Assembly: GCA_964485815.1 (NCBI GenBank)
Contig: CAZAJX010000017.1
Location: 1-40,950 of the forward strand
Direction: 5' to 3'
Length of the DNA: 40,950 nucleotides
Source: SFLA01 sp964485815
GTDB lineage: Bacteria; Bacillota; Clostridia; Oscillospirales; CAG-382
Shown: positions 24,309 through 32,298 of the stretch, one piece after another
How positions within the stretch are numbered: the first letter of the stretch is position 1
How the letters are laid out: each line of letters starts with the position of its first letter
Translations under genes and position numbers: made by a program
The notes under the pieces: model-generated
Seen by the model: only the letters and a program-made list of their open reading frames with translations
The model's database searches: none
Told to the model about the DNA's origin: nothing

Positions 24309-24337
24309 ATTGTAGCACGAAATAAATCAACTAGCAA
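24309..24337 (-). promoter_or_regulatory. Promoter of the XRE-type pseudogene
   Basis: Minus-strand TTGCTA (24332-24337), a 17-bp spacer and TACAAT (24309-24314) preceded by TGC. Confidence 0.65.
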
Positions 24338-24413
24338 TAGTAAGAATATTGAGTTTAATTACAAAAATTCTACATCAGTTTGAAATTACTGCTTTTCGAA
24401 GATCGAACCCACT

Positions 24414-24442
24414 AAAAAAGCAAGGCTTTTCAACCTTGCTTT
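24414..24442 (-). terminator. Terminator-like hairpin at the far side of the hairpin repeat
   Basis: AAAGCAAGG (24417-24425) pairs with CCTTGCTTT (24434-24442); the minus strand continues in Ts. It is a second terminator beyond the repeat, with no gene between it and the tRNA terminator. Confidence 0.7.
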
Positions 24443-24447
24443 AATTT

Positions 24448-24601
24448 GTTTACAATTGTGTACAGCGCATTTAAAGCGCGGCGAAGCCGTGTGTTGAATC
24501 AAGCTGCAGGAAATGCACCTTCGGTGATAATATACGCCTTTGGCGATGATATACAACAACGTCGTTGCCGTTGTTGATGATATACCAATGCTTCGCATTG
24601 G
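24448..24601. repeat. Array of short hairpins joined by a repeated 10-base spacer (intergenic palindromic element)
   Basis: Six small stems follow one another: GCGC/GCGC (24465-24479); CGGC-GAA-GCCG (24479-24489); CACC-TTC-GGTG (24516-24526); CGCC-TTT-GGCG (24535-24545); CAACAACG/CGTTGTTG (24554-24576); CCAATGC-TTC-GCATTGG (24585-24601). The last four are joined by GATAATATAC, GATGATATAC and GATGATATAC, each sharing its end bases with the stems. At the left edge is an imperfect palindrome around ACAATTGT (24448-24465). It lies between two terminators downstream of the tRNA operon and has no convincing ORF. The stems vary while the spacer is constant, as in mobile palindromic repeats of the REP/MITE kind; it is not a CRISPR. 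Confidence 0.75.
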
Positions 24602-24603
24602 AT

Positions 24604-24637
24604 AAAAAAACATCCGAACAAAGTTCGGATGTTTTTT
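24604..24637 (-). terminator. Intrinsic terminator of the tRNA operon
   Basis: AACATCCGAAC (24609-24619) pairs with GTTCGGATGTT (24623-24633) around AAA; on the minus strand a T-run follows. It begins right after the tRNA-Glu CCA end. Confidence 0.9.
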
Positions 24638-24711
24638 GGTGACCCGTAGGAGAATCGAACTCCTGTTACCGCCGTGAAAGGGCGGTGTCTTAACCGCTTG
24701 ACCAACGGGCC
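24637..24711 (-). tRNA. tRNA-Glu (TTC)
   Basis: The minus strand gives a full cloverleaf. The acceptor GGCCCGT pairs with ACGGGTC, the anticodon stem ACCGCC/GGCGGT holds loop CTTTCAC (anticodon TTC), and the T-arm is CAGGAG-TTCGATT-CTCCT-like. The discriminator A and a genome-encoded CCA (24637-24639) follow. It is second in the tRNA operon, 6 bases after tRNA-Met. Confidence 0.96.
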
Positions 24712-24717
24712 ATGGAA

Positions 24718-24794
24718 TGGTAGCGGAAGTGGGACTTGAACCTACGACCTGCCGGGTATGAACCGGATGCTCTGGCCAACTGAGCTATTCCGCC
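24718..24794 (-). tRNA. Elongator tRNA-Met (CAT)
   Basis: The acceptor GGCGGAA pairs with TTCCGCT (a G-T pair at the end). The anticodon stem CCGG/CCGG holds TTCATAC, anticodon CAT. The body closely matches the Bacillus elongator tRNA-Met pattern and not initiator (no run of three G-C pairs closing the anticodon stem) or Ile2. CCA is encoded at 24718-24720. Confidence 0.93.
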
Positions 24795-24836
24795 ATTTTA
24801 TTCCGCTTTTCTTGCCATCTCGCTGACAGCTTGCTT

Positions 24837-24865
24837 ATTATACCAAGCATTTTGCTATTTGTCAA
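24837..24865 (-). promoter_or_regulatory. Perfect consensus promoter of the tRNA-Met/tRNA-Glu operon
   Basis: Minus-strand TTGACA (24860-24865), a 17-bp spacer and TATAAT (24837-24842), both hexamers exact, 42 bases before tRNA-Met. Confidence 0.95.
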
Positions 24866-24898
24866 GAGTTTTTTTCATTAAATTAAAAATAAAGTTTC

Positions 24899-24927
24899 TT
24901 GAAATGTGTATAAGTATATGTTATAAT
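24899..24927 (+). promoter_or_regulatory. Promoter of the pgeF-sbcD-yhaN-recG-dus operon
   Basis: TTGAAA at 24899-24904, a 17-bp spacer, TATAAT at 24922-24927 with TGT before it (extended -10). Confidence 0.85.
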
Positions 24928-24946
24928 TTTTATGAGGTGATAATTG

Positions 24947-25774
24947 TTGAACCAAGAGTTCATTTTACATAAATGCGGAGTACTGTATTATACCTCTCCA
25001 CTCTTTGATCTTTACGGGGTTCCCCACGCATTTTTTACTCGACACGGCGGGGTAAGCACCCCTCCCTTCGATACTTTGAATTTTGCCGTGGGAACGGGAG
25101 ATATGAGGGACAGTACGGAAAACGTTAACGCAAACCACCGTATTGCCGCTAAGATCTTCGGGCTTGACGAAACCTTCGTCTGCCGTACTTATCAGACACA
25201 CAGCACTACCGTCGTTATTGCGGACGAAGACGACCGCGGCAGAGGTACGGTAAAGCCTCCCTATGATTTTGACGTGGACGGACTGGTTACCTCCTGCAGC
25301 GATACTTTACTTTCCGTAAGAAGTGCAGATTGCGTTCCCATACTTCTTTACGATATTAAAAACGATATCTGCGCCGCCGTTCATTCCGGCTGGCGGGGAA
25401 CGCAGGGCGGGATTTCTGCCGTGGCAATAAACGAAATGTGCGGCTTGGGAAGCGATAAAAAGGATATTATCGCCGCTATCGGACCTTGCGCAGGCGTTTG
25501 CTGTTACGAAGTGGGAAGCGAGCTTTACGATATTTTTACCCATTCTGATTCTGAGAATTCCAAATATTTTGTGCCCAAAGAAAACGGCAAATACCATCTT
25601 GACCTTACGGGCTTGAATGTTTCCGTTCTTTTGAAGCAGGGCATACTTCCCGAAAACATTTCCGCTTGCAATATCTGCACCTGCTGTAATACGGATATGT
25701 TTTTTTCCCACCGTATGCAGGGCAAGGAACGGGGAACTATGGCATCGTTTATTATGAAAAAGGAGAAAAGCTGA
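24947..25774 (+). CDS. pgeF: Peptidoglycan editing factor PgeF (YfiH/multicopper polyphenol oxidase-like)
   Basis: 275 residues of the DUF152/YfiH family. Metal-site motifs are present: SADCVPILLYD, AAVHSGWRGTQGG and IGPCAGVCCYEVG, with the C-terminal CTCCNTDMFFSHRMQG. PgeF removes wrongly placed L-Ser from peptidoglycan precursors; some family members were called laccases. Two adjacent TTG codons (24944, 24947) could start it; GAGGTGAT at 24934-24941 favours the second. The stop overlaps the next start (TGATG), opening a five-gene coupled operon. Confidence 0.9.
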   Translation: MNQEFILHKCGVLYYTSPLFDLYGVPHAFFTRHGGVSTPPFDTLNFAVGTGDMRDSTENVNANHRIAAKIFGLDETFVCRTYQTHSTTVVIADEDDRGRGTVKPPYDFDVDGLVTSCSDTLLSVRSADCVPILLYDIKNDICAAVHSGWRGTQGGISAVAINEMCGLGSDKKDIIAAIGPCAGVCCYEVGSELYDIFTHSDSENSKYFVPKENGKYHLDLTGLNVSVLLKQGILPENISACNICTCCNTDMFFSHRMQGKERGTMASFIMKKEKS

Positions 25775-26898
25775 TGAGCGTTAAAATAATACATACTGCG
25801 GATATCCATCTGGATTCTCCCTTTACCGCTTTTACCCCCTCGGGTGCAGAAAAGCGGAGAGAGAATATTCGCAAGAGCTTTTTGGCTCTTATCGAAAAGG
25901 CACGTGAAGAAAAAGTACAGCTTTTCTTTATATCCGGCGATCTGTTCGATACTGAATTTGCCACCCGCGATACTGCCCTTATGCTTAAAAACGCATTTTT
26001 ATCGTTGCCGGATTGCAGATTTTTTATTTCTCCCGGCAATCACGATCCGTTTACACCCGCTTCGGTTTATTCCACCGTGGAATTTCCCGAAAACGTTCAC
26101 GTTTTCCGTGAAAGAGAGTGTATTACGCTGGATGAATTGGGAGTGCGTGTGTACGGTTACGGCTTTACGTCCTCGGTATGCTCGGAAAGCACCGTTTTGG
26201 GCTATGATATTCCCGATGATGATCTTGTAAATATTCTCGTTTGCCACGGCGATATGTCGGGTGCGCTGTCCACCAACGGACCCGTTACCAAGCGGGACGT
26301 GGGCGAAAGCGGATTTGATTATATCGCTCTCGGTCATATACATAAAGGTACGGGAGTTTGTGCGGAAAACGGTGTTCATTATGCGTACCCCGGCTGTCTT
26401 TGCGGCAGAAGCTTTGATGAAACAGGAGTAAAATCCGCCCTTATCGGCGAGATCGATAAAACAAATATAAATCTTTATCCCGTGTCGGTTGCCCATATGC
26501 AGTACGAAACCGTTACCTGCAATGTTTCCGAATCGGTAAGCAGACGCCACGCGCTGGAGCTTATCCGCAACGAGGTATGCGCTTTCCCCGTAGGCACTGT
26601 GGTGCGTATCATCGCCGAGGGAAGCACCCGCGAGGAATATCTGTTTTCTCCCAACGAGCTTGACGGTCAGACGGAATGCGAGGTTTATATAGTAGATAAC
26701 ACCAAGCCCGAGATCAGCTTTACGGATATTGAAAGCGAAAACACCCTTCGCGGAGTATTTTACCGCATTATGGAGAAGCGTATCGCCTCCGCCAAAAGCG
26801 GTAGCGAAGAATACAATACTCTTGTTAAAGCTCTCAAATACGGGCTTACCGTGTTGGACGAAAAGAATATAGCAGATTTCGGGGAGGAAGAGAAATGA
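25774..26898 (+). CDS. Metallophosphoesterase, SbcD/YhaO-like DNA exonuclease subunit
   Basis: 374 residues. Phosphoesterase motifs in order: HTADIHLDSPF (residues 7-17), GDLFD, SPGNHDPFTP, VCHGD and ALGHIHKG. These bind two metals, as in SbcD/Mre11. A C-terminal capping region follows. SbcD-like nucleases act with SbcC/Rad50-like ATPases on broken or hairpin DNA ends, and the next gene, which overlaps it by 4 bases (ATGA), encodes such an ATPase. Length and context fit the Bacillota YhaO type rather than full SbcD. AGGAG at 25761-25765 lies inside pgeF. Confidence 0.9.
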   Translation: MSVKIIHTADIHLDSPFTAFTPSGAEKRRENIRKSFLALIEKAREEKVQLFFISGDLFDTEFATRDTALMLKNAFLSLPDCRFFISPGNHDPFTPASVYSTVEFPENVHVFRERECITLDELGVRVYGYGFTSSVCSESTVLGYDIPDDDLVNILVCHGDMSGALSTNGPVTKRDVGESGFDYIALGHIHKGTGVCAENGVHYAYPGCLCGRSFDETGVKSALIGEIDKTNINLYPVSVAHMQYETVTCNVSESVSRRHALELIRNEVCAFPVGTVVRIIAEGSTREEYLFSPNELDGQTECEVYIVDNTKPEISFTDIESENTLRGVFYRIMEKRIASAKSGSEEYNTLVKALKYGLTVLDEKNIADFGEEEK

Positions 26899-29117
26899 AC
26901 GCAGTTGTCATTGAAAAATGTGAAATAGTTTCCTTCGGATGTATTTTAAATACAATCATAACCCCCGCTTCAGGCATAAATCTTATTACCGCGCCCAACG
27001 AAAGCGGTAAAACCACACTCGCCCATTTTATAAAGTTTGTCTTTTACGGCTTTTCGGGACAGCGTAATTCCACCGTATCGGATAACGAAAAGAAGCATTA
27101 TATCCCTTGGGACAATCCCCGCGCCGCAGGAGCGGTGGAGTTCTCTTTGGGAAACAGTAAATACCGCGTGGAACGTGAGTTTCTCGCAGGTAAGGATATT
27201 TGTACCGTTACGGAAAAACTATCCGGAAAAGAAATTTTAAAGGGTCTTGTTCCCGGCGAATGCTTTTTCGGCGTAAAGGAAGAAATATTTACAAAAACCG
27301 CCTTTTTCCGTCAGCTTTCTTCTCCCGGTAAAAAGGACGATGAACTTGCCGAGCAACTGAGAAACCTCGTCGCTTCCGCAGACGAAACCGTAAGCGCATC
27401 GGATGCGTTAAAGCGTCTGACAGAAGCAAAGAACCGTCTTCGCAGCCGTGTAAAGGGCGGAGGTATCATTCCTGTGCTGGAGGAAAAGCGCGGTGAATTA
27501 GATAAAACTTTGGGAGCCGCATTTTCTATGTCCGGTGAATTGGGCAGAGTAGAGGCGGAGCTCAAGGAGATCGAGAGCAAGTTAAATGCCAATAAAGAAT
27601 ACCGCGTTCAAATTAACGAGGAATTAACGGGAATTGAAAAATACGAAGCGTTCGTTAAATACGGCGAGCTTAAAGAGCACGCACGCAAAGTAACCGATTC
27701 CGAAACTGCGTATAACACCGCTTTGGAAAGCTTCGGCGGCAGCGAACCGGATAAAGAGGCTGTTGCAAAGGCTCTAAAGCTTATTTCCAAAAGAAGCGCC
27801 CACGTTGTAAAGCGGGAAGAACGCAAGACCGCCTACGATAACGCTGAAAAGGACGTGGAAAACGCCCGCAAGGAAAGCTTGTTTGACGGAAGAAACGTTA
27901 TCAAGCTCCGCAAAAAGATAAGCGCCATCAACTCCTCAAAGGGACTTATGGTGTTTTTGATCACCCTTATGCTTTTGGCGGCAGGCGTTACCGCATTGTT
28001 TAATTTCACAACCGTTTTCGGTACGGTTGAGTTTTTACCGTGGCAATATATTATCGTTTTTGCTGCGGCGGCACTTGTTATCGGAATAATTCTTATAATT
28101 CTTAAATCCGCATCTTCTCATTTTGCTGCCAAAAACGGATTTTCGTCTATTATCGAAATGAGATATATGCTGAGCCAATATCCCGCCGCACAGCAAGAGA
28201 TCGCAGATCTTGAGCTTAAAGCCTTTGGTGCAAAAACACTTTATGAGCGTGCGGATGAGGAGCTTAAGGCTTTGGATGCCGAGATATTTTCTATTACTGA
28301 GGGTATGCCCGGAGATAATGAGGACGTGGAAAAGCGTGTTGCGGATATCGTAACCGCTACAGAAGCTGTTCTCAACGCACGCACTCAGCTTGATACGGTT
28401 AAAGCCGTTCAGGAGGCGGCGTTTGCGGGCTGCGATCTTAAAAAGATAAGCGAGCTTGCGGAAAATGCCGTCGAACCCGTGCATAGCCGCGAGGAGCTGG
28501 AAAAGGCTTTGGACTTTTTGAAGAGTGAAGACGAAAAACTGCTCAGTCTTCTTCGTGAAAGAGAGGGAGAAAGAGGCAGACTTATCGGCGCAGGAGGAGA
28601 CCCCGCTTTCATTCAGGCTCAGCGTGATTCTGTTGCCGCCCGTATACGTTATCTGGAGCAGTCCTACAATGCGGTGAATATCGCCGCAGAAGCCCTGAAC
28701 GAAGCGGACAAGCATATGAGGAATATCGTTTCTCCCGCACTTTCCCGTCTGGCAGGGAAGTATATGTCCTCTGTTACGAAGGGCAAGTACGATAGCGTTT
28801 CCTTTGATACTTCCTTGATAATGTCTTATGAAACCGTATCGGGAACAAAGCATTCGGATTATATGTCTGCAGGTACGCGGGACAGCGCGTATATGTGTTT
28901 GCGCCTTGCCCTCATAGACCTTGTATTTTCCGAAACACGTCCGCCTCTGGTGCTCGACGATGCTTTTGTCCGTCTTGACGGGGACAGACTCGAGAATATG
29001 CTTTCTCTTGTTATCAACGCAAGCGGAAGCGGACAGGTATTCGTATTCACCTGCCATGACCGCGAACAGCGAATATTGGATTCTATGGGAGCAGAATATA
29101 ACAGGATCGTGATCTGA
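26895..29117 (+). CDS. SbcC/Rad50-like AAA ATPase with two membrane helices, YhaN type
   Basis: 740 residues. Walker A is APNESGKT (33-40). A coiled-coil arm (about 190-345) is followed by two membrane helices (about 350-368 and 383-403), then the returning arm (about 420-600). The C-terminal lobe has the signature-like YMSAGTRDSAYM (656-667), Walker B PPLVLDDAF (683-691) and the His switch TCHD (719-722). Rad50/SbcC carry a zinc hook at the arm tip; here the membrane hairpin takes its place, with no CxxC. The protein is therefore probably a membrane-anchored partner of the upstream SbcD-like nuclease, in DNA-end processing at the membrane. Gene order and ATGA overlap support a complex. Confidence 0.85.
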   Translation: MNAVVIEKCEIVSFGCILNTIITPASGINLITAPNESGKTTLAHFIKFVFYGFSGQRNSTVSDNEKKHYIPWDNPRAAGAVEFSLGNSKYRVEREFLAGKDICTVTEKLSGKEILKGLVPGECFFGVKEEIFTKTAFFRQLSSPGKKDDELAEQLRNLVASADETVSASDALKRLTEAKNRLRSRVKGGGIIPVLEEKRGELDKTLGAAFSMSGELGRVEAELKEIESKLNANKEYRVQINEELTGIEKYEAFVKYGELKEHARKVTDSETAYNTALESFGGSEPDKEAVAKALKLISKRSAHVVKREERKTAYDNAEKDVENARKESLFDGRNVIKLRKKISAINSSKGLMVFLITLMLLAAGVTALFNFTTVFGTVEFLPWQYIIVFAAAALVIGIILIILKSASSHFAAKNGFSSIIEMRYMLSQYPAAQQEIADLELKAFGAKTLYERADEELKALDAEIFSITEGMPGDNEDVEKRVADIVTATEAVLNARTQLDTVKAVQEAAFAGCDLKKISELAENAVEPVHSREELEKALDFLKSEDEKLLSLLREREGERGRLIGAGGDPAFIQAQRDSVAARIRYLEQSYNAVNIAAEALNEADKHMRNIVSPALSRLAGKYMSSVTKGKYDSVSFDTSLIMSYETVSGTKHSDYMSAGTRDSAYMCLRLALIDLVFSETRPPLVLDDAFVRLDGDRLENMLSLVINASGSGQVFVFTCHDREQRILDSMGAEYNRIVI

Positions 29118-31162
29118 TGGATTTTAACACACCGTTACAGTACATAAAAGGTATAGGCGAAGCACGAAGTAAGTGCTTCGCCAAGCTTGGTTTATCCCGT
29201 GCAGGGGACCTTTTGTCTTTTTTTCCCCGTACGTATCAGTACAGAGGGGAAACCAAAAAGGTTGCCGAGGTGTCCGACGGCGAATTGTGTTCGTTGATAC
29301 TCACCGTGGATTCTCCCGTTAAAAGCGGCGGGGAAAAGGTGCAGTATATTAAATTCACCGCAGGGGACGATACGGGAACGGTAAATATCACCTTCTTTAA
29401 TCAAAAATGGCTGTTAAAAGTGTTTTCCCAAGGCAGAGCCTTCAGGTTTTACGGAAAAGTGTCCTTCGGCTTTTACGGAAAAGAAATGGTATCTCCCGAG
29501 GTGGAGCCAATTCTCCACGGCAAAAAGCTTCAGGACGTAATACCGGTTTACCCCCTTACGAAAGGGCTTACCCAAAAAACGGTGTATTCTGCGGTAAAAA
29601 ACGTGTTACCGCTATCGGAAAGTCTTGAGGATGCGCTTCCCGATGATATCCGTAAAAAATATTCCTTGCTTTCCGTCAAAGAGGCGGTAAAGCTTATACA
29701 CGCCCCATCACGCAGAGAAGATGTCGCCAAGGCACGCCGTTCCCTTGCTTTTGAGGAATTGGCGGTGTTCCAGACTGCTTTAAGAATTTCCCGCCGCGGT
29801 ACCACGCAGGCAAAGGGAATAAAAATGACATTCAAAAACAGCGGAATAAAATCGTTTTTTGACGCTTTACCATATTCTCTCACCTCCGCGCAGGAAAAGA
29901 GCGTTAAGGAAATTCTGGGAGATATGTGTAAGGACACTCCTATGACCCGCCTTTTGCAGGGGGATGTGGGAAGCGGAAAAACCGTGGTCGCCGCGGCGGC
30001 AGTATATTTCGCCGCAAAAAACGGCTGTCAATCCGCGTTTATGGCGCCTACGGAAATACTCGCCGCACAGCACGCAAAAACTCTGGATAAAATGCTGTCT
30101 TCCTTCGGAATAAGAGTGGGCTTGCTTACAGGCAGTATGAGCAAAAAACAAAAAACGAGTCTGCAGGAAAACATAAAAAAAGGCGCCGTTGACGTTATCG
30201 TCGGTACAAACGCACTTATTCAGGACGCTGTGGAATATCAGGCGCTGGGTCTGGTTATAACCGATGAACAGCACCGTTTCGGCGTTATGCAAAGAGCGCG
30301 GCTTACCGAAAAGGGTGGGGTAGGAAACATCAAACCCCATATGCTGGTAATGTCCGCCACACCAATTCCCAGAACCTTGTCATTGATACTTTACGGTGAT
30401 CTTGATATAAGCGTGCTTAATGAGCTTCCTCCCGGCAGACAAAAGGTGGATACCTATCTTGTGGGAAGCGATAAGCGTGAGCGTGTGTTCAAAATGATAC
30501 GCTCCCGTATCGACGAGGGTAATCAGGCGTACATAATCTGCCCGCTGGTGGAGGAAAACGAAGAAAGCGATAAACAAAGTGCGGAAGGATATGCCGAAGC
30601 TTTAAGACGAGGCAACTTCTCGGATATAAATATCGGTATGCTTCACGGAAGAATGTCCCCAGCAGAAAAAGATGCGGTTATGCGTGCTTTCTCGGAGGGT
30701 GAGATAAAAATACTCGTATCGACTACCGTGGTCGAGGTAGGCGTTGACGTACCCAACGCAACGGTTATTCTTATTGAAAACGCCGAATGCTTCGGACTTT
30801 CTCAGCTTCATCAATTAAGAGGCAGAGTCGGCAGAGGTAAGGATAAAAGTATGTGTGTGCTTTTATCGGACCACGCCCACGGCAAAACAGAAAACCGCTT
30901 AAAGATAATGTGCGAAACCAACGATGGCTTTGCAATCGCATCCGCAGATCTTGACCAAAGAGGTCCCGGCGATTTCTTCGGAGAAAAGCAATCGGGCGAG
31001 CTTGTCTTCCGCGTAGCATCTGCGGCGGATATGGAAATGCTGGAGGAAGCGAAAAAACTTTCCGAAGAAATGTTTGCGGCAGGTGAAGGGAAGTATCCCG
31101 TTTTGTTTAAAAAAGCCGCTGTTTTCGCTTCGGGAAACGAAAGAGGTAATAAGATAAGCTGA
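29117..31162 (+). CDS. recG: ATP-dependent DNA helicase RecG
   Basis: 681 residues, normal for RecG. An N-terminal helical and OB/wedge domain (about 50-150) binds branched DNA. Helicase motifs: Walker A GDVGSGKT (282-289), APTEILAAQHA, DEQH (383-386), SATPIPRTLSL (413-423), then motif VI QLRGRVGRG and the RecG C-terminal DQRGPGDFFGEKQSG. It reverses stalled forks and processes Holliday junctions. TGATG overlaps join it to both the upstream ATPase and downstream dus. Confidence 0.97.
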   Translation: MDFNTPLQYIKGIGEARSKCFAKLGLSRAGDLLSFFPRTYQYRGETKKVAEVSDGELCSLILTVDSPVKSGGEKVQYIKFTAGDDTGTVNITFFNQKWLLKVFSQGRAFRFYGKVSFGFYGKEMVSPEVEPILHGKKLQDVIPVYPLTKGLTQKTVYSAVKNVLPLSESLEDALPDDIRKKYSLLSVKEAVKLIHAPSRREDVAKARRSLAFEELAVFQTALRISRRGTTQAKGIKMTFKNSGIKSFFDALPYSLTSAQEKSVKEILGDMCKDTPMTRLLQGDVGSGKTVVAAAAVYFAAKNGCQSAFMAPTEILAAQHAKTLDKMLSSFGIRVGLLTGSMSKKQKTSLQENIKKGAVDVIVGTNALIQDAVEYQALGLVITDEQHRFGVMQRARLTEKGGVGNIKPHMLVMSATPIPRTLSLILYGDLDISVLNELPPGRQKVDTYLVGSDKRERVFKMIRSRIDEGNQAYIICPLVEENEESDKQSAEGYAEALRRGNFSDINIGMLHGRMSPAEKDAVMRAFSEGEIKILVSTTVVEVGVDVPNATVILIENAECFGLSQLHQLRGRVGRGKDKSMCVLLSDHAHGKTENRLKIMCETNDGFAIASADLDQRGPGDFFGEKQSGELVFRVASAADMEMLEEAKKLSEEMFAAGEGKYPVLFKKAAVFASGNERGNKIS

Positions 31163-32118
31163 TGAACGTAAAGGAATATAATTTCAAATACGGGCTTTTC
31201 CTCGCTCCTATGGCAGGCGTTACGGACAGAGCCTACCGTTCTCTGTGTGTCCGTTACGGAGCAGAGCTTGTTACCACCGAGCTGGTTTCCGCAAAAGCCG
31301 TTACAATGGGGGACGAGCGTACCTTCCGTCTTGCTTCGCTTACCGAAGAGGAGCTTCCCGGCGCAATACAGATATTCGGTTCCGATCCCGATGTAATGGG
31401 AGAAGCGGCGTATAAATTAATGCGCCTTTCGCCTGATATGATAGATATAAATATGGGATGTCCCGTCCATAAAATCGTCCGCAACGGAGAGGGATGTGCC
31501 TTGATGCAGGATGTGGAAAAGGCAGGAAAGATCGTTGAAAGCGTGGTAAAAAGCGTTTCCGTGCCCGTTACCGTGAAAATGCGTATCGGAATGGATGAAA
31601 ACAGCCTTAATGCGCCCGAGCTGGCTCTTACTTGTCAGCAGGCAGGAGCGGCAATGATCACCGTCCACGGCAGAACGAGAAATAAAATGTATTCCGGTAC
31701 CTCCGATTGCGGAGAGATACGCCGTGTTAAGAACACTGTCAGCATTCCCGTCGTTGCTTCGGGTGACGTGGGGATTACTCTTACCGCAGACAAAGCATAT
31801 TCTCTTACCGGCGCAGACGGACTTGCCGTAGGCAGAGCCGCAATGGGTGCGCCTTGGATATTTGCGTATCTTATAGACGATTTGAACGGCGTACCCCGAA
31901 GGAGCATTCCTGATGAAGAAAAGCTTTCCGTAATAAAGGAGCATATAGACCGCCTTATATATTTTGAGGGAGAACGCGCCCTTTGTCAGATGCGCACCCA
32001 CCTTGCCTGGTATACCAAAGGACTTAAAGGAAGCGCCGCCTTGCGCAGGAATATTAACACTGCAGTTACCAAAAATGATTTTTATTCTCTCGCAGAAAGC
32101 ATTTTTACCCGGTGTTGA
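31162..32118 (+). CDS. dus: tRNA-dihydrouridine synthase, DusB-like
   Basis: 318 residues, flavin enzyme that reduces uridine in tRNA D-loops. Motifs: LAPMAGVTDRAYR (FMN), INMGCPVHKIVRNGEG with catalytic Cys100, VKMRIGMD, ITVHGRTR (FMN phosphate/tRNA), VASGDVG and AVGRAAMGAPW. The C-terminal helical domain binds tRNA. Start overlaps the recG stop (TGATG). The exact Dus subgroup is inferred from Bacillota convention. It is the last gene of the operon; the terminator lies at about 32225-32268. Confidence 0.93.
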   Translation: MNVKEYNFKYGLFLAPMAGVTDRAYRSLCVRYGAELVTTELVSAKAVTMGDERTFRLASLTEEELPGAIQIFGSDPDVMGEAAYKLMRLSPDMIDINMGCPVHKIVRNGEGCALMQDVEKAGKIVESVVKSVSVPVTVKMRIGMDENSLNAPELALTCQQAGAAMITVHGRTRNKMYSGTSDCGEIRRVKNTVSIPVVASGDVGITLTADKAYSLTGADGLAVGRAAMGAPWIFAYLIDDLNGVPRRSIPDEEKLSVIKEHIDRLIYFEGERALCQMRTHLAWYTKGLKGSAALRRNINTAVTKNDFYSLAESIFTRC

Positions 32119-32175
32119 CATAACATTCGGCATATTACACTACACTTCTTTTTAACCTTTGTGCAGAGTGCTAAA

Positions 32176-32189
32176 ATCCGTTTACGGAT
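32176..32189. promoter_or_regulatory. Inverted repeat just upstream of the purine permease promoter
   Basis: ATCCGT-TT-ACGGAT at 32176-32189, 11 bases before the -35 hexamer, could be an operator. A wider pairing, TTCGGCAT (32126-32133) with ATGCCGAA (32188-32195), spans most of the gap. Function unproven. Confidence 0.35.
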
Positions 32190-32200
32190 GCCGAAAAATG

Positions 32201-32229
32201 TTGACAAACAGTGAATAAACCATTAAAAT
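32201..32229 (+). promoter_or_regulatory. Promoter of the NCS2 purine permease gene
   Basis: TTGACA at 32201-32206, a 17-bp spacer, TAAAAT at 32224-32229. The -10 hexamer is also part of the 5' arm of the hairpin at 32225-32265. Confidence 0.85.
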
Positions 32230-32268
32230 ACCGTTATGGGTGATTTTACACTCGGGCGGTATTTTTAT
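32225..32268 (+). terminator. Terminator hairpin overlapping the permease promoter
   Basis: AAAATACCG (32225-32233) pairs with CGGTATTTT (32257-32265); an inner stem GGGTG/CACTC (32238-32242, 32249-32253) extends it, and Ts follow. It can end the upstream operon. RNAs starting at the permease promoter (near 32236) lack the 5' arm and escape. Confidence 0.65.
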
Positions 32269-32298
32269 TCCGCCTTAATTTAATTTAGGAGGTCTTTT

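Noticed and set aside
24361..24413. A GTGGGTTCGATC string like a tRNA T-arm beyond the hairpin repeat
   Set aside because: No acceptor, D-arm or anticodon arm can be formed around it.
24516..24601. Repeated units that might be a CRISPR array
   Set aside because: The repeated part is only 10 bases and the intervening parts are palindromes of 11-23 bases, not unique spacers; no cas genes are near.
32230..32298. Purine riboswitch before the NCS2 permease
   Set aside because: The leader is only about 60 bases and lacks the three-way junction core sequence; the visible hairpin is better read as a terminator for the upstream operon.
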